17,131 nucleotides of DNA from JACOXB01 sp036517755 (GTDB lineage Bacteria > Patescibacteriota > Minisyncoccia > UBA6257 > Colwellbacteraceae), in assembly GCA_036517755.1 (NCBI GenBank), contig DATDUH010000039.1, forward strand, positions 1 to 17,131, read 5' to 3'. The position numbers and the translations under genes were made by a program. Positions 5,710 to 12,671 of this stretch are shown one piece after another. The notes beneath the pieces were generated by a model. The model was not told the origin of the DNA, made no database searches, and worked only from the letters and a program-made list of their open reading frames with translations. The number at the start of each line of letters is the position of its first letter. Within the stretch, counting starts at the first letter, position 1.

Positions 5710-7405
5710 ATTTAAGAGAACTCAGAGGCTCGAGCCAGTTAATCGGACCGCTCGCCCGCTCTATCTCTTCAAGACTGGTTATTCCCTGGAGCACTTTCAA
5801 AATTCCGTCTTCCTGTATGGTTATCATCCCTTTCTTTCGAGCCGCCTCTTCAATCTCAGTCTCGGTCGCTCCTTGTTTCATTAAAAGGTCGAGATAGGAG
5901 CCGGCTTCCAAGATCTCGAAGATGCCAATCCGGCCTCGGTACCCTTCGTCACAATGATCGCAACCTTTGCCGGCCCGGTAAATTTTTAGCTCTCGATTTA
6001 GAGACGCCGACGCCACCCTCCGGGGCAAGGTTTTTAAAAATTGCTCAAACTTTACCCGAGTCAGCTCTTCTATATTAAACACTTGCCGACAATAAGGACA
6101 GAGACGCCGCACTAATCTTTGGGCGACGATTAGGGCTAGGGCTGGGCCGATGACGCCCGGTTTCACTCCGAGATCAACCAGTCGGGGGATGGCGCCTGAA
6201 GCGTTATTAGTGTGGAGGGTTGAAAAAACCAAATGACCGGTTAGGGCGGCGTGAATCGCCACCTCGGCCGTTTCCAAGTCTCTCACCTCGCCCACGAGAA
6301 TAATATCCGGGTCTTGTCTTAGGATGGAACGGAGGCCGGCGACAAAGGTGTAACCAGTTTCAGGATCAATCTCGGTCTGCTCAATCCCTGAAAGATGATA
6401 TTCAATCGGATCTTCGACCGTAATAATCTTCAGGGCGCTCGTCTTGACGCGCTTTAAAAAGGCGTAAAGGGTGGTGGTCTTGCCTTCGCCGGTCGGCCCG
6501 GTCACCAAAATCATTCCATTGGGCCGCTTGAGCACAGTCGAAATAATCTTCTCATCATCATGGCGAAAACCAAGGTTCGGCATATCGAGAGCGATGCTTT
6601 TGGGATTTAAAATTCTCGTCACCACCGCCTCACCAAACTCGGCCGGTACGATCGAGGTCCGAACTTCAATATCGCCCAAACTGCTCCCGATGGTGAAACG
6701 GCCGTCTTGGGGCGCGTCAGTCACGTTCAACTTCAGGTTAGAAAAAAGCTTAATCCGATTCGTCAGTAATTTTGCTTGTTCGAGCGGAATTTCACCTATC
6801 TCCTTCAGCATACCATCAATCCGAAAACGAATAGTGGCTTCTTTCTCGGCCCGGGGCTCGAGGTGAACATCGGAGGCTTCGAGAACCAAAGCGGCTCCCC
6901 AAATAGATTCGATAAGCTCGCCGGTCGGCGCTTCTTTTAACTGATTAAGAAGTTGAAGAGCCCCCGCCGTGCTTTTAACCTTTTGTTGAATCTCGATAAA
7001 TCTCGCTTCGTCCAGAATCGCCTCCGAAACAATCTCTTTCCGCCGAGATGTGGCGGCTGGTTCTTTTAAATAGCGGCCCCAAACCGCCTCCAGGCCCCGC
7101 TCGGAACTGACCACCAGATCCACCTCGTAGCCCTTAGCTCCTAAATCCTCGACGAGTTCCTCGGCCTCTTTTAGCTTGGGGCTATAAACCGCAAGTTTTA
7201 ATCTTTTTTCTTTTAGTTCAACCGGAGCCGCTTTGGCCCGCCGCTCGCGTTCCTCGGGTACGAGCGTCAGGGCGTCCGGATCAACGGTCGCAACCCCCAA
7301 GTCAAGATAAGGCAACCCCTCGGCCTCGGCCCGACGCCGGGCATCCCTTTCCTCCGCCTCCTCACGAAGGGCGGTAATTCTATCCTGGTTTCTACTAAAG
7401 CGCAC
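5708..7405 (-). CDS. pilB: type IV pilus / type II secretion assembly ATPase (PilB/GspE family)
   Basis: PilB-like hexameric ATPases power pilin polymerisation from the cytoplasmic face of the membrane. The 565-aa product has a charged N-terminal region, a T2SSE N-domain-like segment (~30-115), the N2 domain (ASDVHLEP, IRFRIDGML, ~170-255), Walker A GPTGEGKTTT (303-312, K309), the Asp box TVEDPIEYH (329-337), Walker B with ILVGEVRD (369-376), the His box STLHTN (395-400), and a four-cysteine metal knuckle (C436, C439, C482, C485), a feature of PilB/GspE rather than PilT. The start is GTG with GAGAAAGAA just upstream. No pilin, PilC or PilT is adjacent. It diverges from yebC, sharing a 45-bp promoter region. 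Assignment to pili rather than type II secretion is inferred from lineage. Confidence 0.93.
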   Translation of the reverse strand: MRFSRNQDRITALREEAEERDARRRAEAEGLPYLDLGVATVDPDALTLVPEERERRAKAAPVELKEKRLKLAVYSPKLKEAEELVEDLGAKGYEVDLVVSSERGLEAVWGRYLKEPAATSRRKEIVSEAILDEARFIEIQQKVKSTAGALQLLNQLKEAPTGELIESIWGAALVLEASDVHLEPRAEKEATIRFRIDGMLKEIGEIPLEQAKLLTNRIKLFSNLKLNVTDAPQDGRFTIGSSLGDIEVRTSIVPAEFGEAVVTRILNPKSIALDMPNLGFRHDDEKIISTVLKRPNGMILVTGPTGEGKTTTLYAFLKRVKTSALKIITVEDPIEYHLSGIEQTEIDPETGYTFVAGLRSILRQDPDIILVGEVRDLETAEVAIHAALTGHLVFSTLHTNNASGAIPRLVDLGVKPGVIGPALALIVAQRLVRRLCPYCRQVFNIEELTRVKFEQFLKTLPRRVASASLNRELKIYRAGKGCDHCDEGYRGRIGIFEILEAGSYLDLLMKQGATETEIEEAARKKGMITIQEDGILKVLQGITSLEEIERASGPINWLEPLSSLK

Positions 7406-7450
7406 TTCTTTCTCTTATAATAAGACGCGCGAAGAGTATTCGCAAAGCAA
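7406..7450. promoter_or_regulatory. divergent promoter region, pilB / yebC
   Basis: The 45-bp gap contains TATAAT on the plus strand (7416-7421), 29 bases before yebC, and TATTAT on the minus strand about 11 bases before the pilB GTG. No convincing -35 hexamers are seen for either direction. Confidence 0.35.
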
Positions 7451-7984
7451 ATGGCTGGTCACAGTAAATGGAAACAAATCAAACACAAAAAAGAGAGTCT
7501 GGATAAAGGCCGGAGTCGGCTTTTCTCAAAATTGACGAACATCATCCAGGTAGCCGCCCGAGATGGAGCTGATCCCCAGTTTAACCCGGTCTTAAGGAAC
7601 GCCATTGCTCAGGCCAAGCGTCAAAACTTACCCCAGGCGACGATTGAGCGGGCAGTTCAAAAAGCCAAAGAAAGGGACGGGCTCGAATCGCTCCTGGTTG
7701 AGGCTTATGGCCCGGAAGGAACCGGCCTTCTAATCGAGGCGATCACCGATAATCGAAACCGGACTGTTAACGAATTAAAATCTCTTTTCAAAAGCTACGA
7801 AACTAAATTGGCCGAACCCGGCAGCCTTAGCTGGGCTTTTGAAAAAGAAGCTCGTGGTTACAGGCCAAAGTTTGAACGGCCCGTTTCGGAGGCAACCAGA
7901 GATAAAGTTAGCCGCTTAATCGAGGCGCTCGAAGAGCGGGATGATATTAAATCAGTCCACTCTTCGATCGCCATCCGCCAATGA
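7451..7984 (+). CDS. yebC: short YebC/TACO1-family protein
   Basis: YebC proteins act as DNA-binding regulators (PmpR type) or, as shown for TACO1 and some bacterial members, ease ribosome stalling at proline-rich stretches. The N-terminus is classical (MAGHSKWKQIKHKKE) and domain 1 and the start of the next domain are clear (QFNPVLRNAIAQAK, EAYGPEGTGLLIEAITDNRNRTV, GSLSWAFEK). The protein is only 177 aa against a usual ~240-250: after SWAFEK it passes through a short basic linker to a final helix (SRLIEALEERDDIKSV) that matches the normal C-terminus, so most of the middle domain is gone. The frame is intact, so this is a compact variant and not a broken gene. Its TGA overlaps the ruvC ATG (ATGA), the common yebC-ruvC pairing. 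Confidence 0.94.
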   Translation: MAGHSKWKQIKHKKESLDKGRSRLFSKLTNIIQVAARDGADPQFNPVLRNAIAQAKRQNLPQATIERAVQKAKERDGLESLLVEAYGPEGTGLLIEAITDNRNRTVNELKSLFKSYETKLAEPGSLSWAFEKEARGYRPKFERPVSEATRDKVSRLIEALEERDDIKSVHSSIAIRQ

Positions 7985-8460
7985 TTATTTTGGGCTTGGA
8001 TCCCGGAACAACAAGAGTCGGTTACGGCCTGGTGGAGACGAATAGGAAAAAACTCGTCCTTATTAAGTGCGGCCTCATCGGGGCTCGAAGCGCCGACCCG
8101 GCCGAGCGTCTAAAAACTATCGAGACGGAACTCGTAAAAATTGTAAAAACCCACAAGCCGGCCTTAATCGGCATAGAGAAGGTTTACTTCTCTAAGAACC
8201 GGAAAACGGCCATGGCCGTGGCTGAGGCGAGAGGGGTGATGATCCTTGTCGCGGCCGATCACGGTATCCCGGTTCTCGAGTTCGGTCCCAGCGAAGTCAA
8301 ACGGGTGGTCGCCGGTGACGGCGGGGCCACCAAAGAGATGGTTGGCCAAGTGGTAGCCTTGACCCTAAACCTTAAAAGCCCGCCTCGACCGGATGATGTT
8401 TCCGATGCCCTAGCCCTGGCTATCAGGGCATCCTTCGAAAAACCAACTAACCCGAAGTGA
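7981..8460 (+). CDS. ruvC: Holliday junction resolvase
   Basis: RuvC is the dimeric endonuclease that resolves Holliday junctions after RuvAB branch migration. The 159-aa product has an RNase H-like fold with the four acidic residues visible: D7 (ILGLDPGTTRVGYG), E66 (IGIEKVYFSKN), and D139 and D142 near the end (RPDDVSDALALAI). The FGPSEVKRVVAGDGGATKEMV stretch is in the expected place. Length is slightly under the usual ~165-175. The start overlaps the yebC stop by four bases. Its TGA directly abuts the 150-nt palindromic element at 8461. RuvB is on the other strand nearby and RuvA is not in the window. Confidence 0.96.
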   Translation: MIILGLDPGTTRVGYGLVETNRKKLVLIKCGLIGARSADPAERLKTIETELVKIVKTHKPALIGIEKVYFSKNRKTAMAVAEARGVMILVAADHGIPVLEFGPSEVKRVVAGDGGATKEMVGQVVALTLNLKSPPRPDDVSDALALAIRASFEKPTNPK

Positions 8461-8610
8461 GCCCCCGAGCTTGCTGCCGTGCGGAATGTCTCGGAGACAG
8501 TAAAAGCTTGGTCTTTTGCGAAGCAAAAGTTTTACTGCCGAGAGCCAAGGGCGGCTCTGATCGCTGGAATCAGAGAACGCCCGGTTCCGGTAGGCAGTAA
8601 GCTCGGGGGC
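8461..8610. repeat. 150-nt nested palindrome: structured RNA or MITE-like element
   Basis: An 18-bp terminal inverted repeat (8461-8478 with 8593-8610, one G-T) encloses further nested pairings: CGGAA 8482-8486 with TTCCG 8585-8589; TCTCGG 8489-8494 with CCGAGA 8538-8543; CAGTAAAA 8498-8505 with TTTTACTG 8530-8537; CTTTTGC 8513-8519 with GCAAAAG 8523-8529; GGGCG 8549-8553 with CGCCC 8578-8582; CTCTGAT 8555-8561 with ATCAGAG 8569-8575. The result is a closing stem opening into a junction with two arms. It starts one base after the ruvC stop and contains no credible gene. There is no T-run after the closing stem and no promoter in front, so it is either a 3' UTR structure of the yebC-ruvC mRNA, a processed RNA, or a mobile repeat. 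Only GA/GA flanks the ends, too short to count as a target duplication. Confidence 0.6.
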
Positions 8611-8620
8611 GAGCCAACCC

Positions 8621-8648
8621 TTGACACCAAAAACCCCTTAGCTATACT
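8621..8648 (+). promoter_or_regulatory. promoter of the acidic miniprotein unit
   Basis: TTGACA (8621-8626), a 16-nt spacer and TATACT (8643-8648), five of six in the -10. Predicted start is near 8655, giving a ~49-nt leader that contains the 12-bp palindrome TTTAAGCTTAAA. It lies 10 bases after the palindromic element. Confidence 0.65.
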
Positions 8649-8703
8649 GGGGCGAGCGTTTAAGCTTAAAGGTCGCTGATTTAATCTTTTTTAGCTTATA
8701 ACC

Positions 8704-8862
8704 ATGATCGACCTTAAAGAATTAGTCCTCCAGGAAGACGAAGAGGAAATCGAAGAGGAGGCGACTGGAGAGAAGGACGAGGAGAAGAAAAAAGAGGGGG
8801 ACGAAGATAAACCAGACGAAGAAGAGGAAGAAACTGACGACGGGAAGGAAAAAGATTACTAA
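8704..8862 (+). CDS. highly acidic, probably disordered miniprotein
   Basis: ATG to TAA encodes 52 residues. After a short amphipathic start (MIDLKELVLQ) the rest is almost only Glu, Asp and Lys with a few Gly, Thr and Pro, and no Cys, Trp or hydrophobic core; it ends KEKDY. About half of the residues are acidic, so it should be strongly negative and unfolded. It has its own promoter upstream and a terminator whose stem begins at the stop codon, which argues that the unit is expressed. No Shine-Dalgarno precedes the ATG, as for most genes here. No family is recognised. It could be a binding or chaperoning tail-like peptide, or the transcript itself might be the functional product. Confidence 0.55.
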   Translation: MIDLKELVLQEDEEEIEEEATGEKDEEKKKEGDEDKPDEEEEETDDGKEKDY

Positions 8863-8899
8863 AAATTGCCCCCTCTTTTGAAAAGGAGGGGGTAATTTT
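8862..8899 (+). terminator. intrinsic terminator between the acidic miniprotein and the PBP gene
   Basis: CCCCCTC (8869-8875) pairs with GAGGGGG (8886-8892), extended by AAAATTG (8862-8868) with TAATTTT (8893-8899, one G-T), giving a ~14-bp stem with an A-tract on one side and a T-tract on the other. It could work in both directions. The -10-like TATTAT in front of the PBP start overlaps its 3' end. Confidence 0.7.
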
Positions 8900-8911
8900 A
8901 TTATTAAAGCA

Positions 8912-11344
8912 GTGTTCCGCTGGTTAAAACAAAAACGGGTGAGAACCCAAATCCTCATCGGCCTGGGAGGCTTGGCGCTTGCCGGCGCGATTTTCACTTT
9001 TCGGGTTTTTGCGAGCTTGCCCAAAACCGGAGAAATCGGCGAGCTCCAAGTACCCCAGTCAACTAAAATCTATGACCGTTCGGGTGAAACCCTGCTCTAC
9101 GAAGTTTACGGTGAGGCCAAGAGAACGGTTGTTCCGAGGGAAGAAATCCCGGATCGCCTGCGACAGGCCACCATCGCCATTGAGGACAATTCGTTTTACA
9201 GCCATCCGGCTTTTGATTGGCGCGGCATCGTAAGGGCCTTGGGTGTAAACCTCCTCCGGGGTGAAATCGCCCAAGGGGGATCAACCATCACTCAACAATT
9301 AGCTAAAAACGCCTTTCTCACTTCGGAAAGAACTATCAGCCGGAAGATCAAAGAATTGATTTTGGCCGATCGGCTGGAGGAAGAATACGGCAAAGATGAG
9401 ATTCTCGACCTCTATTTGAACCAGATCTCTTACGGCCCCAACATCTACGGCGTTGAGGCCGCCTCCCAAGCTTATTTCAACAAGGGCGCCAAAGACTTGA
9501 ATCTAAATGAGATTATTACTCTCGTGGCCCTGCCTCGTTCGCCGAGTTATTACTCTCCTTGGGGTAACCATTTGAAAGAACTGGAGGACAGGAAAAACTT
9601 TATTGCCCGGCGGATAAGGGAGCTCGGCTATATTGATGATGCTGAACTCGCCGAAGTTAGCGGCGCTCTACCCGAAATCGCCGAAAGGCCGGAAGAGGGA
9701 ATCAGGGCCCCTCACTTTTCTCTTTATATCCAGGATTATCTCCAGGAAAAATACGGCGAAGAGGCCTTGCGGACCGAGGGCTTCAGGGTAACAACGAGCC
9801 TTGACTGGGAACTCCAAGAAATAGCCGAGGAAGCAGTGGAAAACGGCGTTCTAAGAAACGATAGACTCTACGGCGGGTCGAATGGCGCCCTTCTCGCCAT
9901 GGACCCCCAGACCGGCCAGATTCTGGCCTTGGTTGGCTCGAAAGATTATTTTGCTGATCCTAAACCTGACGGTTGCGAGCCGGGGAGAAACTGCACTTTT
10001 GAGGGGAACTTCAACGTCGCCCTCCAGGGCTTGAGGCAGCCAGGCTCGGCCTTTAAGCCTTTTGCCTATCTCACGGCTTTTCAAAAAGGATTGACGCCTG
10101 AAACAATTGTTTGGGATGTGCCCACTGAATTTAATTCAACCTGTCCGGCTGTTTTTGATCCCAACGTGAAAACTGGTGGTTGTTATCACCCCAGGAACTT
10201 TGACCAACAGTTTCGGGGACCAGTGAGGCTAGAAGAGGCCCTAGGCCAATCAATCAACGTCCCGGCAGTCAAGGTGCTTTATCTCGCCGGGCTCAAAGAC
10301 ACACTCGAGACCGCCTCCCGTTTCGGCATCACCACCCTGACTGATCCGAATCGCTACGGACTATCTTTGGTCCTCGGCGGAGGAGAAATAAAACTAGTGG
10401 AACTTGTTGGCGCTTACTCGGCGCTCGCGGCCGATGGCGTCAAACATGAACCAGTTACTATTTTGAGAATAGAAAACAGCCGGGGCGACGTGCTTGAGGA
10501 ATACAAGGAGAATGAAGGCGGAACTGTGGTTGATCCCCAGCTGGCAAGACAAATCAACGACATTCTTTCTGACGTTTCACTCCGGGCGCCGCTTTTTAGG
10601 GCGAGCCTTGAACTGACTCAGGTCCCGGGTTATCAGGTCGCCCTGAAGACTGGAACTACCGACGACTACAAAGATGCCTGGACCTTTGGCTATACCCCCA
10701 ATCTGGCGGTTGGTGTTTGGGCTGGCAATAATAACCGGGTATCCCTCACCAGCCAGGGTTCGAGTATTCTGGCGGCTGTACCGATGTGGCATGATTTTAT
10801 GTCGAGGGCCCTACCGAAATTCCCAGCGGTCGGCTTTAACCATCCGGCTCCAACCTCAACCACAAACCCCGTTCTCCGGGGCGAGCTTGTTCGCGACGGC
10901 TTTCACAATATTCTTTATTACCTCAATCGGGTAGGTGATCCTCAATATCAAAACTGGGAGGCGGGAGTCAGGGGCTGGCTCCAAACTAATTCAGTTGACT
11001 TGTCCCGTTTCGAGTTGGTGGAGGCGAGCGAGGGTTTTGGTTCCGGCGATGCCGGTGGCGAGGGAGAAATCAATCTTAAAATAGATGAGCCGCGGAACGG
11101 GGATTTTACCGACGGTTCGATACTAGTGGGATTCAAGGTAGAATCTAAACGTCCAATTGCTAAAATCGAGATTTATTTTAACGATCGTCTCGTAGCCACT
11201 GAGTTTGGCGATTTAGGGCGAAAGCCAAGCTACGAAACAACGCTTAGCCCAAACGACATCCGTCTCCAAAATTCTTTAGTGATCAGAGTAGTTGATGAGG
11301 CGGGGTTAAGAGAAGAGCGGGAACTAATTATCTACCGCCGTTAG
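8912..11344 (+). CDS. class A penicillin-binding protein (transglycosylase/transpeptidase)
   Basis: A bifunctional PBP1A-type enzyme of 810 aa that polymerises lipid II and crosslinks peptidoglycan outside the membrane. A short basic N-terminus precedes one transmembrane helix (~14-34). The GT51 domain has the catalytic Glu E91 in IAIEDNSFYSH, then GGSTITQQLAKN (122-133) and KIKELILADRLE. The transpeptidase domain has the nucleophile S379 with K382 (PGSAFKPF), the SIN triad (447-449) and KTGT (579-582). A beta-rich tail at about 718-808 looks Ig-like. Four cysteines (355, 361, 411, 424), the only ones in the protein, suggest two disulfides. The start is GTG without a ribosome site, seven bases after TATTAT, so possibly leaderless. 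Its TAG overlaps the dnaN stop from the other strand. Confidence 0.95.
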   Translation: MFRWLKQKRVRTQILIGLGGLALAGAIFTFRVFASLPKTGEIGELQVPQSTKIYDRSGETLLYEVYGEAKRTVVPREEIPDRLRQATIAIEDNSFYSHPAFDWRGIVRALGVNLLRGEIAQGGSTITQQLAKNAFLTSERTISRKIKELILADRLEEEYGKDEILDLYLNQISYGPNIYGVEAASQAYFNKGAKDLNLNEIITLVALPRSPSYYSPWGNHLKELEDRKNFIARRIRELGYIDDAELAEVSGALPEIAERPEEGIRAPHFSLYIQDYLQEKYGEEALRTEGFRVTTSLDWELQEIAEEAVENGVLRNDRLYGGSNGALLAMDPQTGQILALVGSKDYFADPKPDGCEPGRNCTFEGNFNVALQGLRQPGSAFKPFAYLTAFQKGLTPETIVWDVPTEFNSTCPAVFDPNVKTGGCYHPRNFDQQFRGPVRLEEALGQSINVPAVKVLYLAGLKDTLETASRFGITTLTDPNRYGLSLVLGGGEIKLVELVGAYSALAADGVKHEPVTILRIENSRGDVLEEYKENEGGTVVDPQLARQINDILSDVSLRAPLFRASLELTQVPGYQVALKTGTTDDYKDAWTFGYTPNLAVGVWAGNNNRVSLTSQGSSILAAVPMWHDFMSRALPKFPAVGFNHPAPTSTTNPVLRGELVRDGFHNILYYLNRVGDPQYQNWEAGVRGWLQTNSVDLSRFELVEASEGFGSGDAGGEGEINLKIDEPRNGDFTDGSILVGFKVESKRPIAKIEIYFNDRLVATEFGDLGRKPSYETTLSPNDIRLQNSLVIRVVDEAGLREERELIIYRR

Positions 11345-12474
11345 GCCAAGCCCTTGACTGGCATCAGAATATAAAAATAAGTGTTATCTCCCGGCGTCCT
11401 GATCACGGCCGGTTTTTCATCCCCGTTCAAGCCAACCATCACTTCCTCGCCGCCGGCCGTGCGGACCCCGTCTAAGAGATAGCGCCAGTTAAAGGAAACG
11501 GTGAGGGGGCCATCGGTCCCGGTCATTTGGCCATTGATTTTGGCCGGCAGAAGATAATTATTCTCTCCCACCGCGTTGTCGGCCGAATAAACCTCGAGCA
11601 CTTTTTTGTCTTTAATCCTCAACTTCACCTCGTTACTCCTCGAGGCAAAAAGTCCGGAGAGCTTCAGAGCGCCAATAAGCTCCTCCCGGTTAACTAGAAT
11701 CTCGGTGGCAATTTCTTTGGGCACAATCGCGCCGTAGTCGGGGAACTTCCCCTCGATCATCCGGGAGACAAACTCGAGATCATCGACTCGGAACATCACC
11801 TGATTATTGTTTAGATAAACATAGGCGCTCGACTCGTCTTTAATCGCCCTAACGAGCTCCTCAGCGGTCCTTAAGGGAACGATTAGGTCGGCCGTTTGTT
11901 TGTTTTTGTTTTTAATTTGATTGCCGCTGAGTTTGGCCTCGGCTAAACGAAAGCTGTCGGTGGCCACCAGCTTCAACTGATTTGTTTCGATCTCAAAGAG
12001 GACGCCGCTAATTTCCGGCCGCAGCTCCGAAATCTCGCCAGCCACCACCACCCGAGCCAGAGCGTCCCGCAGTAGAACCGAGTTTATTTCAATAAGTTCT
12101 TCTATTTTCTCGGTCTTGGGAATAACCGGAAAATCGCTCTCGTCGATCCCCTCGCACTTGGCCTCATAGTTGTCGGTTTTAACAATTAAATTGTTTTTTT
12201 TGTCTGTTTCGAGGGTTACCCTTTCGCTCGATAGATTATTAACGATGCCGGTCAAAAGCCCGTAGGGGATAGTCACCCCGCCCTCGTCAACTACTTTGCC
12301 GAAGATGTTTTTAGTAATCGCTAGTTCCAGGTTGGTGGTTGAAAGCCTGATTCTGTTACTCTCCGCCTTAATTAAAACGTTGCCTAAAACCGGCAGGTTT
12401 AGGGCCGAACCAACCGCCCGGCCCACGAGGTCTAGTCCAAGTTTCAAATTATTTTTTAAAACAACTAATTTCAT
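11341..12474 (-). CDS. dnaN: DNA polymerase III beta subunit, sliding clamp
   Basis: The clamp encircles DNA as a dimer and tethers the replicative polymerase. The 377-aa product is of standard length for three clamp domains. Recognisable parts are the N-terminal domain (NLPVLGNVLIKAESNRIRLS, STTNLELAI), VATDSFRLAEAKL in the middle (~171-183), a KFPDYGAIVP segment (~248-257) and the C-terminal YFYILMPVKGLA corresponding to the usual Y-x-MPx end. It lies downstream of dnaA on the same strand after a 197-bp gap. No Shine-Dalgarno is seen before the ATG. Its TAA at 11341-11343 overlaps the TAG of the convergent PBP gene. Confidence 0.97.
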   Translation of the reverse strand: MKLVVLKNNLKLGLDLVGRAVGSALNLPVLGNVLIKAESNRIRLSTTNLELAITKNIFGKVVDEGGVTIPYGLLTGIVNNLSSERVTLETDKKNNLIVKTDNYEAKCEGIDESDFPVIPKTEKIEELIEINSVLLRDALARVVVAGEISELRPEISGVLFEIETNQLKLVATDSFRLAEAKLSGNQIKNKNKQTADLIVPLRTAEELVRAIKDESSAYVYLNNNQVMFRVDDLEFVSRMIEGKFPDYGAIVPKEIATEILVNREELIGALKLSGLFASRSNEVKLRIKDKKVLEVYSADNAVGENNYLLPAKINGQMTGTDGPLTVSFNWRYLLDGVRTAGGEEVMVGLNGDEKPAVIRTPGDNTYFYILMPVKGLA

Positions 12475-12671
12475 AAGTTAATTTTTATTTAGTAGTTGTT
12501 AGTTAGTGGTTTTATTGGGGAAAAACTGATTTCTTGTTTTTAGGAAAGAGTTTTTAAGATTCAGGGCGGTTAATAAACTCTCGATAAATAGTGTGGCGAT
12601 GATGGAGAAATTGGGGAGTATTTAGAGCGATCAAGGAAACCCGAAATTCGCCCCCCAGCTTATCCCGTGGT
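12475..12671. other. dnaA-dnaN intergenic region, possible origin component
   Basis: This 197-bp gap is AT-rich at its dnaN end (12475-12600) with short TTAGTtype direct repeats (TAGTTGTTAGTTAGTGG). One DnaA-box-like site reads TTTTCCCCA on the minus strand (12516-12524), resembling the TTATCCCCA before dnaA. No box cluster, gene or clear terminator is seen. An origin role is inferred from position only. Confidence 0.3.

Noticed and set aside
5498..5884. A 128-residue open frame covering the intergenic RNA
   Set aside because: It starts inside ruvB, ends inside pilB, has no recognisable protein pattern, and the DNA is better explained by RNA pairing.
8479..8679. A 66-residue open frame through the palindromic element
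   Set aside because: No start signal, no protein-like pattern, runs across the next promoter.
8722..9024. A 100-residue Phe/Leu-rich open frame on the minus strand
   Set aside because: It is the mirror of the Glu/Lys-rich codons of the acidic miniprotein plus the PBP start, crosses a terminator hairpin, and has no promoter or ribosome site.
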